64,000 nt of DNA from Poecilobothrus nobilitatus (GCA_947095535.1 OX352772.1:320364018-320428017), one strand, 5' to 3'. Counted from the stretch's first letter, positions 1-12,504 are shown. Notes: a model not told the origin generated them from the sequence alone. Made by a program: numbers and translations.

Positions 1-1977
1 AAAAAACAAAATTAAAAAATTAAATAAAAGATGGCATATCTCATAATAAAATCAACTTTTTAAATAATGTCTTTATTTAAAAACTTTGCATTGCTCTTAT
101 TTTTTATGTTCACACAATTTTCAGAATTAAAATTTTTTTTTTTATATGCAATTTTTTTCCCTAATGTTTTTTTGTTTTAATTTTCAGTGGTAATAAAAGA
201 ATGGAACGCATTTGCATATTTTTAGGGGCAGATTTTTTTTACCGTAAAATACAATGTTCCACAATATATCGCGGAAGTATACGGTAACATTTATTAAGGG
301 AAGTAAATAAACCAGTTTTGTAACAAATAATTCTCGAGATAATTGAGCTTAAAAGAAAATTAAAAGAAAAAATAATTAAATGTTGGTAAATTCATGGTAA
401 AATAACTTGTTAATATTAAATTATTTTAAAAATAAGAATAAAAAAATTACTGTTGACAACAGATAAAATGGATTAAGAATATTTATGTAAAAAAAAAATG
501 TTGAAAGAAATGATAATGACTTGGTGGTTTGTAATGTTTAATAATTTGAAAGCATAAAGAAACAATTAAGATTTTTGGGATAATTTTGCAGAATGAAAAG
601 ATGGCTATAATAATGTTTTAAATTTAAAAAAAAAAAATTTTTTATATACATACGTAAATAAGCCCCAATAAAAAAAAAAATTTCTAATAAAACTTACTGT
701 ATAGGATAAAGTTAAAGTCGCGATCAATATACCTAATATCTAATATAAAACTTTTTTGATACCTAGATATCTTTTTATATTTAATGAAGTGATCAGCACT
801 GACCGTTGTTCCCATCTTATTAAATTTCTTTTATTGTTTCGTTTTTGGTTGATTTTTTTTTTTTTTTACTTTTTAATTTCTTTTTATTCTCATACAGTAT
901 AATCCCGCTTAATATTATGACGTTTCAAAATGAAGAAAAGTGCTGTTGAATCGTAAAAACAAAAAAAAAAACAAAAAAGAAATCAAAGAAATCATCTTAA
1001 GAAAAAAAAGTGATGGCGATGTTTAGGGAAAAAAAAATTTTAAAAAAACTTTTCAACAAAAGAACAAAGTCATTTAATTTGGGGTGATAAATGACATTAA
1101 AATTCCATTTTTTTTAACTTATGTTTTTATGATAATAAAAAGTAAAAGAAAATTTTTAGCCCAAAATTTCCAAAAACAAAAAAAAAAAAATTAAAATTAT
1201 TATGTTCAATTATAAAATTTATCAACTTTTAATGTTATTAACAATATAAAAAATAAAATAATCATAATAATAATAACAATTTAACAGGTTTTACCTGTAC
1301 TTAATAATTATACACCTGCTTTTTTTCATTCTTTAATATTTTACGTGATGTTAATTTCATAATTAACTTAGCCATTAAGAAAAAAAACATTTCACGGCAA
1401 ATATAAATACACTTAGGTATGTTTTGATAGGACAACTTATAGGATTAAGACATAATTATAATAAAACAAAAAAAGTTTAAAAATAAAAAATAAAATTATA
1501 ATAAAATTAATAAAAATATTAAAACATTAAAAATGTGAAAATGTAAAATTTTGAAGATTTAAAAATGCGTTTATAGTTGTTTAGAAAATAAAAAAAAAAG
1601 GAGATTTTTTGTAAAAATTATTATTAGAATATTTTATACAATAATAACTGAAAAAATATCTTGCTATTTTTTAATATTTATTTTATAATTGTAATGAAAT
1701 AAAATTAATCCAATTTTACTATAAAATAAATAAATTTCTAGTCAAAATCATTAAAGTAAATTACCATCATTAATATGGTATTAACAAATGAAATAAAATT
1801 TTCAGACTGGAATTGAAAGATTATAATTTTCAATTCCAATTATAATCAACCACAAGACGTTCAAAAATTTATTATATATGCTATTAGTACACCTTATATT
1901 ATACAGGCATTAGAATATTTTTTTTTTTGGTAGAAGGTTATGGCCTAGAATACTCCCAATCAATTTTTGCTTTTTTT
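1..1977. other. A/T-rich non-coding DNA
   Basis: No open frame or repeat family is recognised here. The sequence is dominated by poly-A and poly-T runs and short AAT/ATT words. The only discrete structure seen is a small perfect hairpin at 1808-1838, which has an 11-bp stem starting TGGAATTGAAA and a loop of about 9 nt. Confidence 0.6.
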
Positions 1978-3010
1978 TATACCCTATACACATTAAGTAT
2001 AGGGTATATTAACTTTGGTATGGTGTTTGTAACCATCAAAAGGAAGCGAGTTAGGTATAGACATGTATATATATTCTGAATCAGGATCACCGCCGGAGTC
2101 GATTTAGCGATGTCCGTCCGTACGCACGATAACTCAAAAAATAATGATGCTATCTTGATGAAATTTATACTGTAGGTTAACAATGACTAAGGTAAGGCGG
2201 GGATTGTAAATGGGCGAAATCGGACCATGCGTTCGAGTACCTCCCATACAACTTCCAAAACCTAATACGCATATTTTCGAAATTAATAAAGATAGAAACT
2301 TAAAATTTTGTACGAGGGTGTGTTTTTCTGAATCCCTGATATCCCCAAAATTTGAGATGAAGTGGAGTGGTTGTTCGGGTACCTCCCATACAACTCCCAA
2401 AACCGAACATGCATATCTTCGAAATTAATAAAGATAGGAACTTCAAATTTGATACGAGGGTGCTGTTTCCTAAATCCCTGATTTGCCTAAAATTTGAGAT
2501 GCATTGAAGTGGTCGTTCGGGTACCTCCCATACAACTCCCAAAACCGAACAAGCATATCTTCGAAATTAATAAAGACAGAAACTTCAAATTTGGTACAAG
2601 GGTGTTGTTTCCTGAATCCCTGATTTGTCCAAAATTTAAGATGAATTAGAATGGTTGTTCGGGTATCTGCCACACAACTCCTAAGACCAAACAAGCATAT
2701 CTTCGAAATTAATAAATATATAAACTTGAAATTTGATATAAGAATGTTCAACCCTGTTGATGTCTCTAAAATTTGAGATGAATTGGGGTGGTGGTCTGCG
2801 TGCTTTCACACACTTCCCAAGACCTAACAATCATATTTTCGAATTTAATAAAGATAGAAACCTGAAATTTTGTACAAAGGTTGTAACAGCATTTATTTTT
2901 TTTAACTTGTATTAAATACCTAACTAAAATAACTTATGGATTTTTAATTTAATTTGAATGTTTTAGGTGTAGGGTATAAATAAGTCGGTTGCATCGACTT
3001 ACTGTTATTT
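1978..3010 (+). mobile_element. Minisatellite-bearing interspersed element, copy 1 (Helentron/HINE-like?)
   Basis: The 5' end is a perfect 12-bp inverted repeat, TATACCCTATAC / GTATAGGGTATA with a 7-nt loop, at 1978-2008. A module of about 190 bp follows: gggtatatt, then gtttgtaacc, then gagtcgatttagcgatgtcc and gtccgtacgcacgataactc. Next come five tandem units (2210-2890) and a unique 3' tail. The tail holds TAGGGTATA (2970-2978), an inverted match to the 5' start, and a hairpin TAAGTCG-gttgcat-CGACTTA (2981-3001). A related copy lies in reverse from 63290 to the window edge, so this is a dispersed element. A central minisatellite, subterminal inverted repeats and a 3' palindrome are the layout described for Helentron-derived (DINE-1/HINE) elements. 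That class is inferred. No protein is encoded, and the exact 3' terminus is unknown. Confidence 0.72.
2210..2890 (+). repeat. Tandem array of 142-bp units
   Basis: The marker words catatcttcg or catattttcg recur at 2270, 2412, 2554, 2696 and 2832, so spacings are 142, 142, 142 and 136. Each unit carries ttcgaaattaataaagat, a caaatttg(g/a)tac word, and a stretch ending in ccatacaactccc or a variant. Units differ by point changes; the 2696 unit and the shorter last unit are the most distinct. Because 142 is not a multiple of three, short frames through the array (for example 2210-2428 on + and 2470-2751 on -) are by-products of the repeat, not genes. Confidence 0.88.
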
Positions 3011-3999
3011 TTACTTGTTTTTTTGTTTTTTAGAAATAACATAAAGAAATATCAAAAGAAACTGAAATTTCCTAGTTAATTTCGGTGAGTATCAAAAGGG
3101 TAAATGAATATAAAAATTATTTTAAAGGCTCACTAAAACTCATATAAGTCTAATTGTCATACCTCCAAAATTTAGTTGACAATTTAGGTAGGTAGGTAGA
3201 AAGAGACTTTAGGTTCAACCTTAGAATAGTTTAGAACTGTTATAATACTCTGGAACAGTTCTTAATTATTAATTATATTAAACCTAATTAAACCATTGGG
3301 ATACAGGATGTATAAAGTTTACCTATGACAAATCTAAAAGGTTATTTCGCTGGGAACTTTTTTTTCCTTTAAAGTAAGAGTCGAACATTCACACAATAGG
3401 TGAAAGATTGATTCTTCTTCTTCCTAATCTTTGCAGCTTCTGTAAATGGTATTTGAGGAATTTTCGAACCTCCTAACCTTATAAAAGTCTGGTTAATCGT
3501 TTAATATCTAATGTAGGCCTAGGTCTAGATTGCCCACAGCGCAAATATTAATAGAAAATCTACCGTAGATTGAGTAAATTGATTTCTTATTGAGACCAAT
3601 ATATTTACATGTTGTAAAGGTCAAAACACGAAGTAAAATTTTTGACATAAACCATAATATTAAATCATTTTTAAGTTATCGTGTTTTCAACGAACACATC
3701 TTACATAGGTGTTCGCAATTGTGATCATCGGGTCCGATGCAAGATTTGATGCAAAGCTAAATTTTAGACATAAACCAAGTTAATAAAATTTTATCAAATT
3801 TCATTATATCGTTTTTATGTTATTGCGTTTTACATTTTTATCTTATATGGAAGTACCCCACTTGCAGTTATTACATTCCTTTGTTTTTTACCATTCTTGA
3901 ACACTTATTTAGTATAAAATTGCTTTTTAATGAATCAATAAAGAATGAATTATTCTCTTTCTCTCGTTCTCTTTAATAATATTGTTCTTTTATTCTGTG
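3011..3999. other. Unassigned non-coding DNA with a short GGTA repeat
   Basis: Part of this stretch (about 3160-3600) is less A/T-rich than its surroundings, with words such as ggtaggtaggtag at 3187-3199 and cctaggtctagattgccc near 3529. It looks like an old repeat remnant. I could not find a second copy in the window or any sustained open frame. Confidence 0.4.
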
Positions 4000-4557
4000 C
4001 AGGTACTTAAGTTACAGCTGTTTAAAAATAGCAGATTTTCAATTTTTGATCCCTAATAGGTCTTAAACAGGGGGTGGTATAAATAAAATTTCTGAGGAAA
4101 CTTATACTAATTCTAAAAGTTTTTTCTCGCCTCAAAATTACAAGTCCCTATCTAAAAGCTTGCGGGAACTATGAAAGTAGAAAAATCTGAAAAATTTAGT
4201 TTTCACATAACGGTAAATTTAAATACTAAATTTAAAAGAATGTATAATTTTTATATTAATTTAGAAAGGTAAAATTTCTAAAAGTTAAAGGAAAATTCCT
4301 GCCCAATGGGGTTTTCAGATTGAAAAAATGTTAAGCAGAGCATGAGATATATGTATTTAAAACTAGGGCTTTTTCAAATTTTGAGGGGCTGCAGCTGCGT
4401 AATCGATGGGGCTACATGAAAAGGTTTTTCTACAATATTAATTTTTTATGTGACTTACCCATGGTTACAATTTTTTGTAAACAGACGGATGGACGGAAGG
4501 ACAGAGTGAAACTATAAGGCACATTTTTTCATTTTTTTTTGGAAATGTGCTAAAAAC
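4000..4557 (+). repeat. Family B repeat, copy 1
   Basis: It shares a chain of words with 28741-29475 and 57100-57929, in the same order: caggtacttaagttac, cttatactaattctaaaag, ttttcacataacggtaaat, gattgaaaaaatgttaagc, gagatat, gggctttttcaaa, gatggggct, cttacccatggtta, a purine-rich gacggatggacggaaggaca tract, gagtgaaacta and ggaaatgtgctaaaaac as the common 3' end. It has no coding capacity. The upstream RT-like scrap present in some copies is missing, so this copy is 5'-truncated. Confidence 0.75.
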
Positions 4558-7128
4558 TACCATTGCATATTTAATTTACACTACAAAATAATAAATGAAA
4601 GAGATATGATATTCTTGGAGAATTTAAAATTTATAAATGAGTACTGATGTATATTAAATTTGCTTAATTAATCTAAAAATAGTGGTTTGTTTGTTTGTTT
4701 GCCTATGATTCAACTAAAAATCACTTATTCGATTATTCCATTCAAATTTCAAATAAACATTTTGTGGATCCTGAAAATTTTGTATAGTCTATATCGTTTA
4801 TAAACATGTTTTGGCCCGATAGACCGTAGTTTTCCGTAATTTTCAGGATTATAATTTCAAAAGCTTAGTGCAATATTTTATGACCCATTAAACTGCTACG
4901 TTAGCTAAATCGTATCTAATATAGCATGGTTTTTTTAGTAGCCTTAAAGAACACCTATAAAAAATTAGTTGAATATCGTTGAACGGTTTCGCCACAATGA
5001 TCTGTTTAAAAAATTTTCGTTATCATGTCTAATTTATATTACTAATTCAGCTTAAATTTAGTAGAAACAATGTTCTTTGCTAAAATGGTCCACTGAATCA
5101 ATGAGCTTGGAAATTCAACTATTTAGATATGTAGGTCAGCTTATTTTTTCTGTAAGTATTTCACAGAATAAATGTCTTTGATCTGTTCAAGCATCTCCAT
5201 ACATTATATTTTTTTTTGGAAAATTTTTAAAATATTTTTCTTTTAAAAGCTTTTTACTTTCTTCAGAAGCCATTTAAATCGAACCTTCTTTAATTAATAG
5301 CATGATTGCCTATAAAATATTGTATCATCAGAATTAAGTAGATCAATTTTATAGAACTAAAATAAACCCGGAAATAAATTTTATTTCAATTATAGGATTT
5401 AAAAATTGAAAGATACAAATTAATTGTAAGTTTGGTCGGCACTAGCTATATTCTAACAAACTGTCTTCGATGCAGCTATATAATAATGATAATAATAAAT
5501 TATTATACCTTTTTAAAATATAAATAAGCTTAAAAAAAAGTAAAAGTATAAAATTTTATACAAAATATAGGTATAAAGTATAAAATTTCATAAACGGAGT
5601 AAGTGCAAATAAAATATTTATATACCTACCCATATTATAAAATAAAGCATTTAAATTAAATCTTTAAATAATTAAGGCTTATAATTTTAATTTCAATGTT
5701 TAAGTCATAAAAAAAAACATTTTCAATATGAAACAAAAAATTTTAAAAATTTAGTGGATTATTTTACAAAAAAATAAAAAAAAAATAATCAAATCCTAAA
5801 AATATGCACAATTTCTTTTTAATTTCACCAAAACAATGAGAAAAAAAAAGCTCCTAAGTACATCTATATGTACATGTACCTCACATGCACTATGAATATT
5901 ATGATCATTGCTTGTTTCTTTATTTGTTTCTTATACAATCGTATACATATATATTACATACACGGATATATTGACTGTACTCATGGATATGTTTATTATT
6001 ATTATCCCATTTATTATACATAAGTATATTAAAATATATGTATATGCAAATGTACATACACATACATATACATATATATATTTTTTTTTTCTTAATTTTC
6101 ATACAGAACAGAACACAGGAACAGGATAGCTTTTTACCATAATTTATCTACAGAGAATTATTAGCTAAAAATGGCAATGATGAAAAACAAACAAGAAAAC
6201 AAAAGCAAAGATATAAAAACAAAAAAAAAAAACTAAAGTTTGTAAATATACAATGAAAAAACAAACGATGCGAAATAATGATAAGAAATAATGGAGAAAA
6301 TTCTATGTAATATCCTTACATACATATTTATATATAAATATTTTGGTATATAAGTAGGTACATAGATAATAGATATATATACTTTATACAAGTAAATCCA
6401 TTGAGTGAGATTTTAATAACAATTTGTTTTAAAATACATATATATATATTATGTAATATATGTATGTATATATATAGTGCATATATATAGTACATATGTA
6501 TGAAATCAACCAGTACCATCCAAATTAGGAATAATTTATGAAACCAAAACAAAAATTAAAGATTATTTATAAGAAAAAAATAGTTATGGAATTTTTTTTA
6601 TTATTCTGCACTACATATTATATATGTACATATGTTATAGGTACATATAACAAATTTCAGATATGTACATGTACCTATAATTTTAAATTTATCTAAATAT
6701 TACAATAACGTATTCATATAAATTTATGTTAAAGTTAAATGCAAAAAAAATCCTAGAAAATTTTTTTTAATCTTTTAACTTTGGTTTTATTAAATTTTTT
6801 TCATAATTCTAAAAAAAAAAAAAAAAGGTTTTTGAATCACAAAAAAATAATATAAAAAACATCTCTTCGAAAAAGTGACAGACAATTTAAGATTTCTTGA
6901 ACCTAAAGTGTAAATATTTTAAAATTAAATTACACTAGTATTATTTTGCACAACACTGTATATAATAATATGTCATATTCTATGTATGTACTATGTATGT
7001 ATGTATGTCTAACAGTTATTTTATAGTAAAAAGTAACAATAATAATAACAAAACAAAAAAAAAAAACTGTTTATCATTCTCATAAACTTGGTAATGTGAT
7101 AATTTGCTTATAAATGTCATAAGAGTGT
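4558..7128. other. A/T-rich filler with microsatellites
   Basis: About 4680-5180 is moderately complex (ttgtttgtttgtttgcc, then tggcccgatagaccgtag) and may be an old repeat, but no second copy was found here. TA/TACA/TATG microsatellite DNA fills 5930-6090 and 6420-6510, and TATG repeats lie near 6990-7010. The frames at 5908-6129 and 6328-6552 are translations of these microsatellites and are not annotated as genes. Confidence 0.55.
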
Positions 7129-7226
7129 TTTTTTTTTTTTTCTTGTTTGTTTTTATTTTTTTCTTTGTATCATGAATATTTCTCTCATGATACAAAGAAA
7201 AAAATGAAAAAAAAAACAAGAAAAAA
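7129..7226. repeat. Long hairpin (inverted repeat)
   Basis: The arms TTTTTCTTTGTATCATGA and TCATGATACAAAGAAAAA are perfect complements around a 9-nt loop (atatttctc, 7176-7184). Pairing continues outward with few mismatches through cttgtttg.../...acaag to poly-T/poly-A, for a stem of about 40 bp. The size is like a microRNA precursor, but much of the stem is homopolymeric, so chance or slippage-driven origin is possible. No transcription evidence is available. Confidence 0.6.
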
Positions 7227-9827
7227 ATGTTATTCTGTTATTTCTATCTTATTTATTTTGTTGTTTGTTTCATTATTACTAATTTTCCTTCTCTTGTTGC
7301 CTTTTCTAATCTAATAATTCCGCAAATTTTATTAAAAATGAATTGAATATGAATAATAAATTTTCCAAATAAGTATGTATGTATGTAGGTATAAGTAGCA
7401 TTTTTTCTAAAAAAAAAATAAATAGAAAATTTAAAGAAAACAAAAAGAAATGTAAGTACATATTGTAAATTAAATTTTAATAAACTTAAGTTTTCATTTT
7501 TTTACTATTAAAAATAAATGCAGATTTGTTAACTTGAATTAAAACAAGAAAAAATGAATGTATTTTACATATTATGTAGATACTTTTGGCAAGTTTAGAA
7601 CACCCTCAGGAATTGCTTATAGTGTTCAATTTTGAAGATATGTAAACTGAGTTTAGAAATTTGAGTGGCAGTTACCGGAATGTAACTACCGATTCAAACC
7701 TACCACTTAATGATAACTATCAATCTAAGGCTTTGTCAACTATGCAGTAGAAAACAAGATATTATAGAATTCAATATTAAGCGGAAAATGTATTCATACT
7801 TTAAACTAAATATTAGTAAATATAATTTGTAATTCATAATTATTGATTACCTATAAGTTTAGTAATGTTTGACAAGGCTACAAATCCATGTTCACATATT
7901 AAAAACTACATAGATGTATTTCTGAGGAGAGCAATTTAATTTTCTATAAGAAAACCAGCTTTTACATCTCTATGCAATGCTGGATGACATTTTTATTTTT
8001 AGTCACTTTAATGCAATATACATAAAAAGATTTATTATATTATCGTTCGCTTATATTTCGAAGTCATAGAAAAACATTTTTGTAAAGATTTTACTGCATC
8101 GTTCGAAAACCCTATACTCAAAAATATTTTTAATAAAACAATTTTTAGAAGTTTTATAATTCAAGATAAAAGTAATATCAGGTAATATAAAATTTTTTGC
8201 ATTTCATTAGGTATTAAAATTTATGGTTAGGTTTTCTAATAGATGTAAGAACTTTGAGAGATACTGTGTAATGATGTGTATGTACTGTACTCAGCAAATT
8301 TCATATTCTTTCAATTACAGGATATATAATCGATAAGAATTAATAGTTATCTGTTTTCGTTGACATTTGTGAAAATTTCTTAAAAGTAAGAATAGCACTT
8401 CACCTTTTTATATGCGAAAAAGTCATTTCTCAACTAAAGCAATTTTCCTGAAAACTTAACTTGATTTTTGACAGCTTCCATTACACAATTTTAAAAAAGC
8501 TAAAAAGGTTTACGTACTCTGGAATTCCAAAAGTTTTATTCTTAGAAAAGTAATTTTTTTTACTTTTAGAATAAATCAGATTCCTGCGTGTATAATTTTT
8601 CTTAGTACTTATATGTCACATACTTATCTGAATATGATCATATATAGTTTTCGAAGATCAAAAAGTTTATTTTTTTTTTCTTTAATTTTCTTTAAAATTC
8701 AATTCAAATATTTGATACATATTATTAAAACGACAACTCTAATAGGAAAATTATTTTAAGGTGAATCTTTTTCATTCATCAACAAAAAAAATTGTATCTA
8801 TGTATGTGTATTTTTAAAATAATGTAAAACCTAAAAATAAAGTTAATATGGTCTTAATTAAACAAAACTGTATATAATATGTAATATATTCAAAATTTAA
8901 GTTTAAACACACACTCAATACAAATACCATTATAAATTATAATGTAATTATAGATATAAATTTTTTAATTTTTCCATAAGAAAACATTTTATATCAAAGA
9001 AAATTATGCATTTTATAATATTTATATGCAATAAAAATTTTAATTTAGTCCCTTTTAAAAATTTCTAATTTTTCCAGTAAAAGTTTTTCATTATTTTCAT
9101 CTAAAACTACAACTTTTCATTTTTTATTCTATTTAAAAAAAAAAAATATAAAAAAAAGGAAGACGAAAAAATGTTATTTTAAAAATTTCGAAAAATTTTT
9201 TTAAAATTCAATATAACAAATGCATTTTATAGAATGCATTTAATAATCAGATTCTTAATTTTAGTTTTAGTTCACTTTTTAACGTTATTATCAACAAAAT
9301 TAGAAGAGTAATTTTGTCTAAAAATCTACTTATAGAATTTTTATTTAGAAAAGTATATTATGTATATATATTTGTACTAGTATAAAATACAAAGTTAGTT
9401 TATTACGATATTTTTGTATTTTTGGTTTGTGGTTTTCGAATAGATAATAAATATTTTTCATTGAAGCGTATAATGAACTGTATCTACGAAAAATCAAAAC
9501 AAATTTACCTATGTCCTTTTATTTTGTGCCACTTTTTAAGTTTATAAAACCCTTCTGATTGGATACAGATTATTTTTACATTTTATTTAATATTTTATCA
9601 TTTAGTCTTATAAAACTTTATAGGAAATTTGTTCTTTTTGACGTAAAATGAATGATCGTATGATAAACTTAATGTATTGTTCTTTTGTACCATAAACAAT
9701 ACATCGTATACGATAAACAAGTATTTACATATCAAAGATTTTTAAAGATAGTAAGGACAGTTAAATGCATTGAACTACTTTTGTACCAAAATTTCTAATT
9801 TTTTTATTTAAAAATCAAAGAGAAAAT
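7227..9827. other. A/T-rich non-coding DNA
   Basis: It contains a short TATG microsatellite at about 7374-7388 and many poly-A/T runs. I see no gene, no terminal inverted repeat and no copy of the families described elsewhere in the window. Confidence 0.5.
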
Positions 9828-10095
9828 GAAAGAAAACCCTCTATATAATTAAGAAAAACTATTAAAAATGACTTATAAAAATATATAAAGCTTATAAATT
9901 TGCTATCGTTAAAGCTCAATCAATTTTTCAAACGAAATACCAATCCATAGGATAAATTTCATTGCTCCATTTTAAACAATGTAGAAATTTTTTTAGTATA
10001 CAGATGTACAAACGGACAAACGGACAGACAGAGTAAAACTAATAAGCAAAGTTCTAACAAAAAAAAAAAAATAAATTTTTAAATATGCTTAAAAC
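9828..10095 (+). repeat. Family B repeat, degraded copy 2
   Basis: It keeps the family word order in weakened form: ctatataattaagaaaaact near the start (compare 28226 and 28911), then acggacaaacggacagacag and gagtaaaactaataagca, ending in aaatatgcttaaaac (compare ggaaatgtgctaaaaac). The middle section is largely lost. Confidence 0.55.
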
Positions 10096-11159
10096 AATGA
10101 ACATACTTTAGATTTACAATAAACATACAATACTTAGAACAACTGCACTTGTATTATACCTACATATATAATATAAATGGAAGCAAATAACCACATATTA
10201 AATATACTACCCCAGGTTTTTGGATCATCTTTTACTTCAACTATATACTTTAATAATAATTCAAACAATTTTTTTTTTTCTTTTTAATCCTACAGTCAGA
10301 TGAATGTAACAAAACTGAATTCGTACATAATATTTTAAAAATTTAGAAAATTGATCCAAAAATTTCCTTTCATAAAAAATTTATAATAGATAACAAAAAC
10401 ATTTTAAACGCATTTTCGTCCATGTACTACCTATACTACCCATGTAATAACTATAATACATTAGTTTGTTAATGTATCAGAGATTGTAAATCTTCAATAT
10501 TATGTATAACGTTTCAATATTTTGTGTGGGTAAATAAAATTATTTAATCAACTGGGATTACCAATGAAATCTTGTTCTTCAAAAAATTTCTGTAATGAAA
10601 TCTTGTTTTTAAATATCTTTTTTATGTTTTACTTTTATTTGGTTTTTTTAAATTTATTTGGGGCTCCTAAAAATTCAATATTTTTAAAAAATTTTTTTAA
10701 TCTTAATTTATTTTTAAATTTAATTTTGATGGAGTAATTTTGTAACCAACCTAGTATAAAAATATATATATATGCATATTCTCAAGAAAAATCGTATAAT
10801 GCAGATTTTGTAATCGACTATTTTTCTTCTATTGCAGAACCTTGAACATAATGTAAACATTTATATTCTGTCATCACAACATACATAATATAAACATTCA
10901 AGTTTTCGGCATCACAAAAAAACGCCGCTCTCCTTAGACATAACCGACCGACTTATAAACTTATTCCATTTTAAATAATTTTACGGCTTCAAATATAATT
11001 TTATTAAAGAAAGTTCGATGGACAAAAATTTATAAACCGCTTCATATATTGCTAAGAAAAATATAATAGTAGGTGTATGTTTGAGTTGACATTTTCAGAG
11101 AGGTTCACTTAAAAAATTTCTTCGTACAAAAATATTTCAATGAAACAAATATAACAGTG
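10096..11159. other. A/T-rich non-coding DNA
   Basis: Nothing gene-like was found. The 10860-10960 section is slightly richer in G/C (gcatcac, cgccgctctcc, cgaccgac) but has no frame or repeat partner that I can recognise. Confidence 0.45.
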
Positions 11160-11590
11160 AAGCTAGAACAAGGTACATATATACAGAAAGAACTTTTAGA
11201 ATTAGTATAAGCTTGCTTAGAAATTTTTTTTGGACCACCCCCTATTAAGGCTCAAAAATTGAAATTTTGCTATTTTTAAACACCTGTAACTTAGGCACCT
11301 GTACACATTTTACTTCGGCAAGATATAAAAATTAAAGCTACAGTAATATATTTTTACGTGTGTTAAAGGTTTCTTTTAGTTGTATAGAGTTCCGGGCTTA
11401 TAGCCACTGCAAATTCCAGAAAAGTCCTATTTTCACATATTTTCTTATTACAAAAAATTTCTTAAATTCTCAAATTTTTGTGCAAGTCACAATTCTAAAC
11501 AGTTTGTATTGTCTTTTGGAAATGTGCGCTTTTAAAAGTTGTTAGTTTACATTGTACTTTGTTTGTCTTATCTTTATTTGAAGTTTCAGA
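11160..11590 (-). repeat. Family B repeat, copy 3, with RT-like scrap at its 5' end
   Basis: Read on the minus strand, it starts near 11580 with aaacaaagtacaatgtaaac, a weak match to the N-x-x-K region of reverse transcriptase. It continues with catttccaaaagacaatac, atgtgaaaatagga, ggaactctatacaactaa, aatttttatatcttgccgaa, cctaagttacaggtg and cttatactaattctaaaag. The same order is seen at 28741-29110 and 57105-57490. The downstream half of the family (the gacgg tract) is absent. The plus-strand 61-codon frame at 11360-11545 is the antisense shadow of this repeat. Confidence 0.7.
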
Positions 11591-11660
11591 ATTTTGTTTT
11601 TGATATTGTCAGATATGTTTTTAATGTATCGAAGGGATCTGCATATTTGGTGTTAATCAT

Positions 11661-11776
11661 CTAATATGATTTATGTGTCTAATATGATTTCTAATATGAT
11701 TATCTGTTGTGTTAGTGGATCTGATTTCGTGGAACTTTTTGATTTCGTGGAACTTGTTTGATTTCGTGGAACTTTA
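11661..11776. repeat. Two adjacent short tandem repeats
   Basis: Three copies of a ctaatatgatt word lie at about 11661-11701. Three copies of gatttcgtggaactt follow (starts 11723, 11741 and 11760), 18-19 bp apart. The second set also encodes a repeated K-V-P-R-N-Q peptide on the minus strand at the end of the frame 11712-12002. Confidence 0.8.
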
Positions 11777-12002
11777 GTTTTTTAGTGATTTTTTGAATTA
11801 TTTTTAGTGAATAATTGATTTTAACTAATATATTTTTATTATTGTATTTACTGTTATTGTTATCAATTTTGAAATGTTCGTGGCTGAGGTTCATTTCATT
11901 ACTTCTTTTCGCAAAAAAGTAGGCTATCCATTTTATATATTGTTGAAGTGTTAAAAATAAAAACTCAATATTCCGTTTGAGCTGATTGCTTTGTTGTAGC
12001 AT
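11712..12002 (-). other. Uncertain 96-codon open frame
   Basis: This frame is not homopolymeric: it is rich in N, K, Q, I and L, with a hydrophilic middle and a repeated KVPRNQ-type C-terminus produced by the tandem repeat at 11723-11776. I recognise no family, signal peptide or motif. In DNA this A/T-rich, stops occur about once per ten codons, so roughly one such frame is expected by chance in 64 kb of six-frame sequence. No splice signals or homologous copy were seen. Most likely it is not a gene, but it is the least repeat-like frame of its size in the window. Confidence 0.15.
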
Positions 12003-12351
12003 GTTGCATTCATTACTTTTTCATATCTTATTATATTAGTTTTATGTCTAAAAAAAAGGTATTAAGTTTTTATTTTCTTTTTCTGTTGTGAACTGTACGC
12101 TTTAATTTATATTATTGAAGATTTCCTTAATTTTATCTATATATACTACTAAACACAAATGGTATACATATTTTTTGATGAAGATAATGTTGATATTCTT
12201 TGTTTCTAATGTTAGTAACGCTTCATCTTTTTTTTGATCTAATGTCACGTTGATCAATATTTCAGAGAAAATATATATATATATATAAGAAATAGATGCA
12301 GGTGCCTTACCCCGTAGTTCAACTTTCGCTAAACGAAAATCGCATTCGGAA

Positions 12352-12504
12352 ATTTAACTCTTTGAAAATGGACAATCGCAGGATATTGGGAATGCGAAAT
12401 TAAAATTTTGATACTGATGTCTAACTGATGTAACTTTTATACGGTATCAAAATTTTAATTTTACATTCGCCACTCTCCGATTTTCGATTTTCAAAGTATT
12501 AAAT
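12352..12504. repeat. Imperfect 60-bp inverted repeat (foldback element or hairpin locus)
   Basis: The left arm (12352-12414) and the right arm (12444-12504) are complementary over about 60 bp with roughly a quarter mismatched, separated by a 29-nt spacer. The inner section is perfect over 17 bp: aaattaaaattttgata pairs with tatcaaaattttaattt. The outer section pairs ctttgaaaat with attttcaaag. There is no clear target duplication or poly-A. It could be a palindromic MITE or a source of a hairpin RNA. Confidence 0.7.

Noticed and set aside
2210..2751. Short frames with a repeated GSCMGGTRT-type peptide.
   Set aside because: They arise from the 142-bp tandem units, whose length is not a multiple of three and so exposes the same peptide in changing frames.
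5930..6510. TA/TACA microsatellite region as a possible array or promoter.
   Set aside because: Irregular simple-sequence DNA without unit structure or flanking gene.
9650..9715. Inverted words aatgtattgtt / aacaatacat as a hairpin gene.
   Set aside because: The stem is only about 10 bp in A/T-rich DNA and does not extend.
11712..12002. 96-codon minus-strand frame as a host gene.
   Set aside because: About one frame of this length is expected by chance at this base composition; no family, start context or splice signal supports it.
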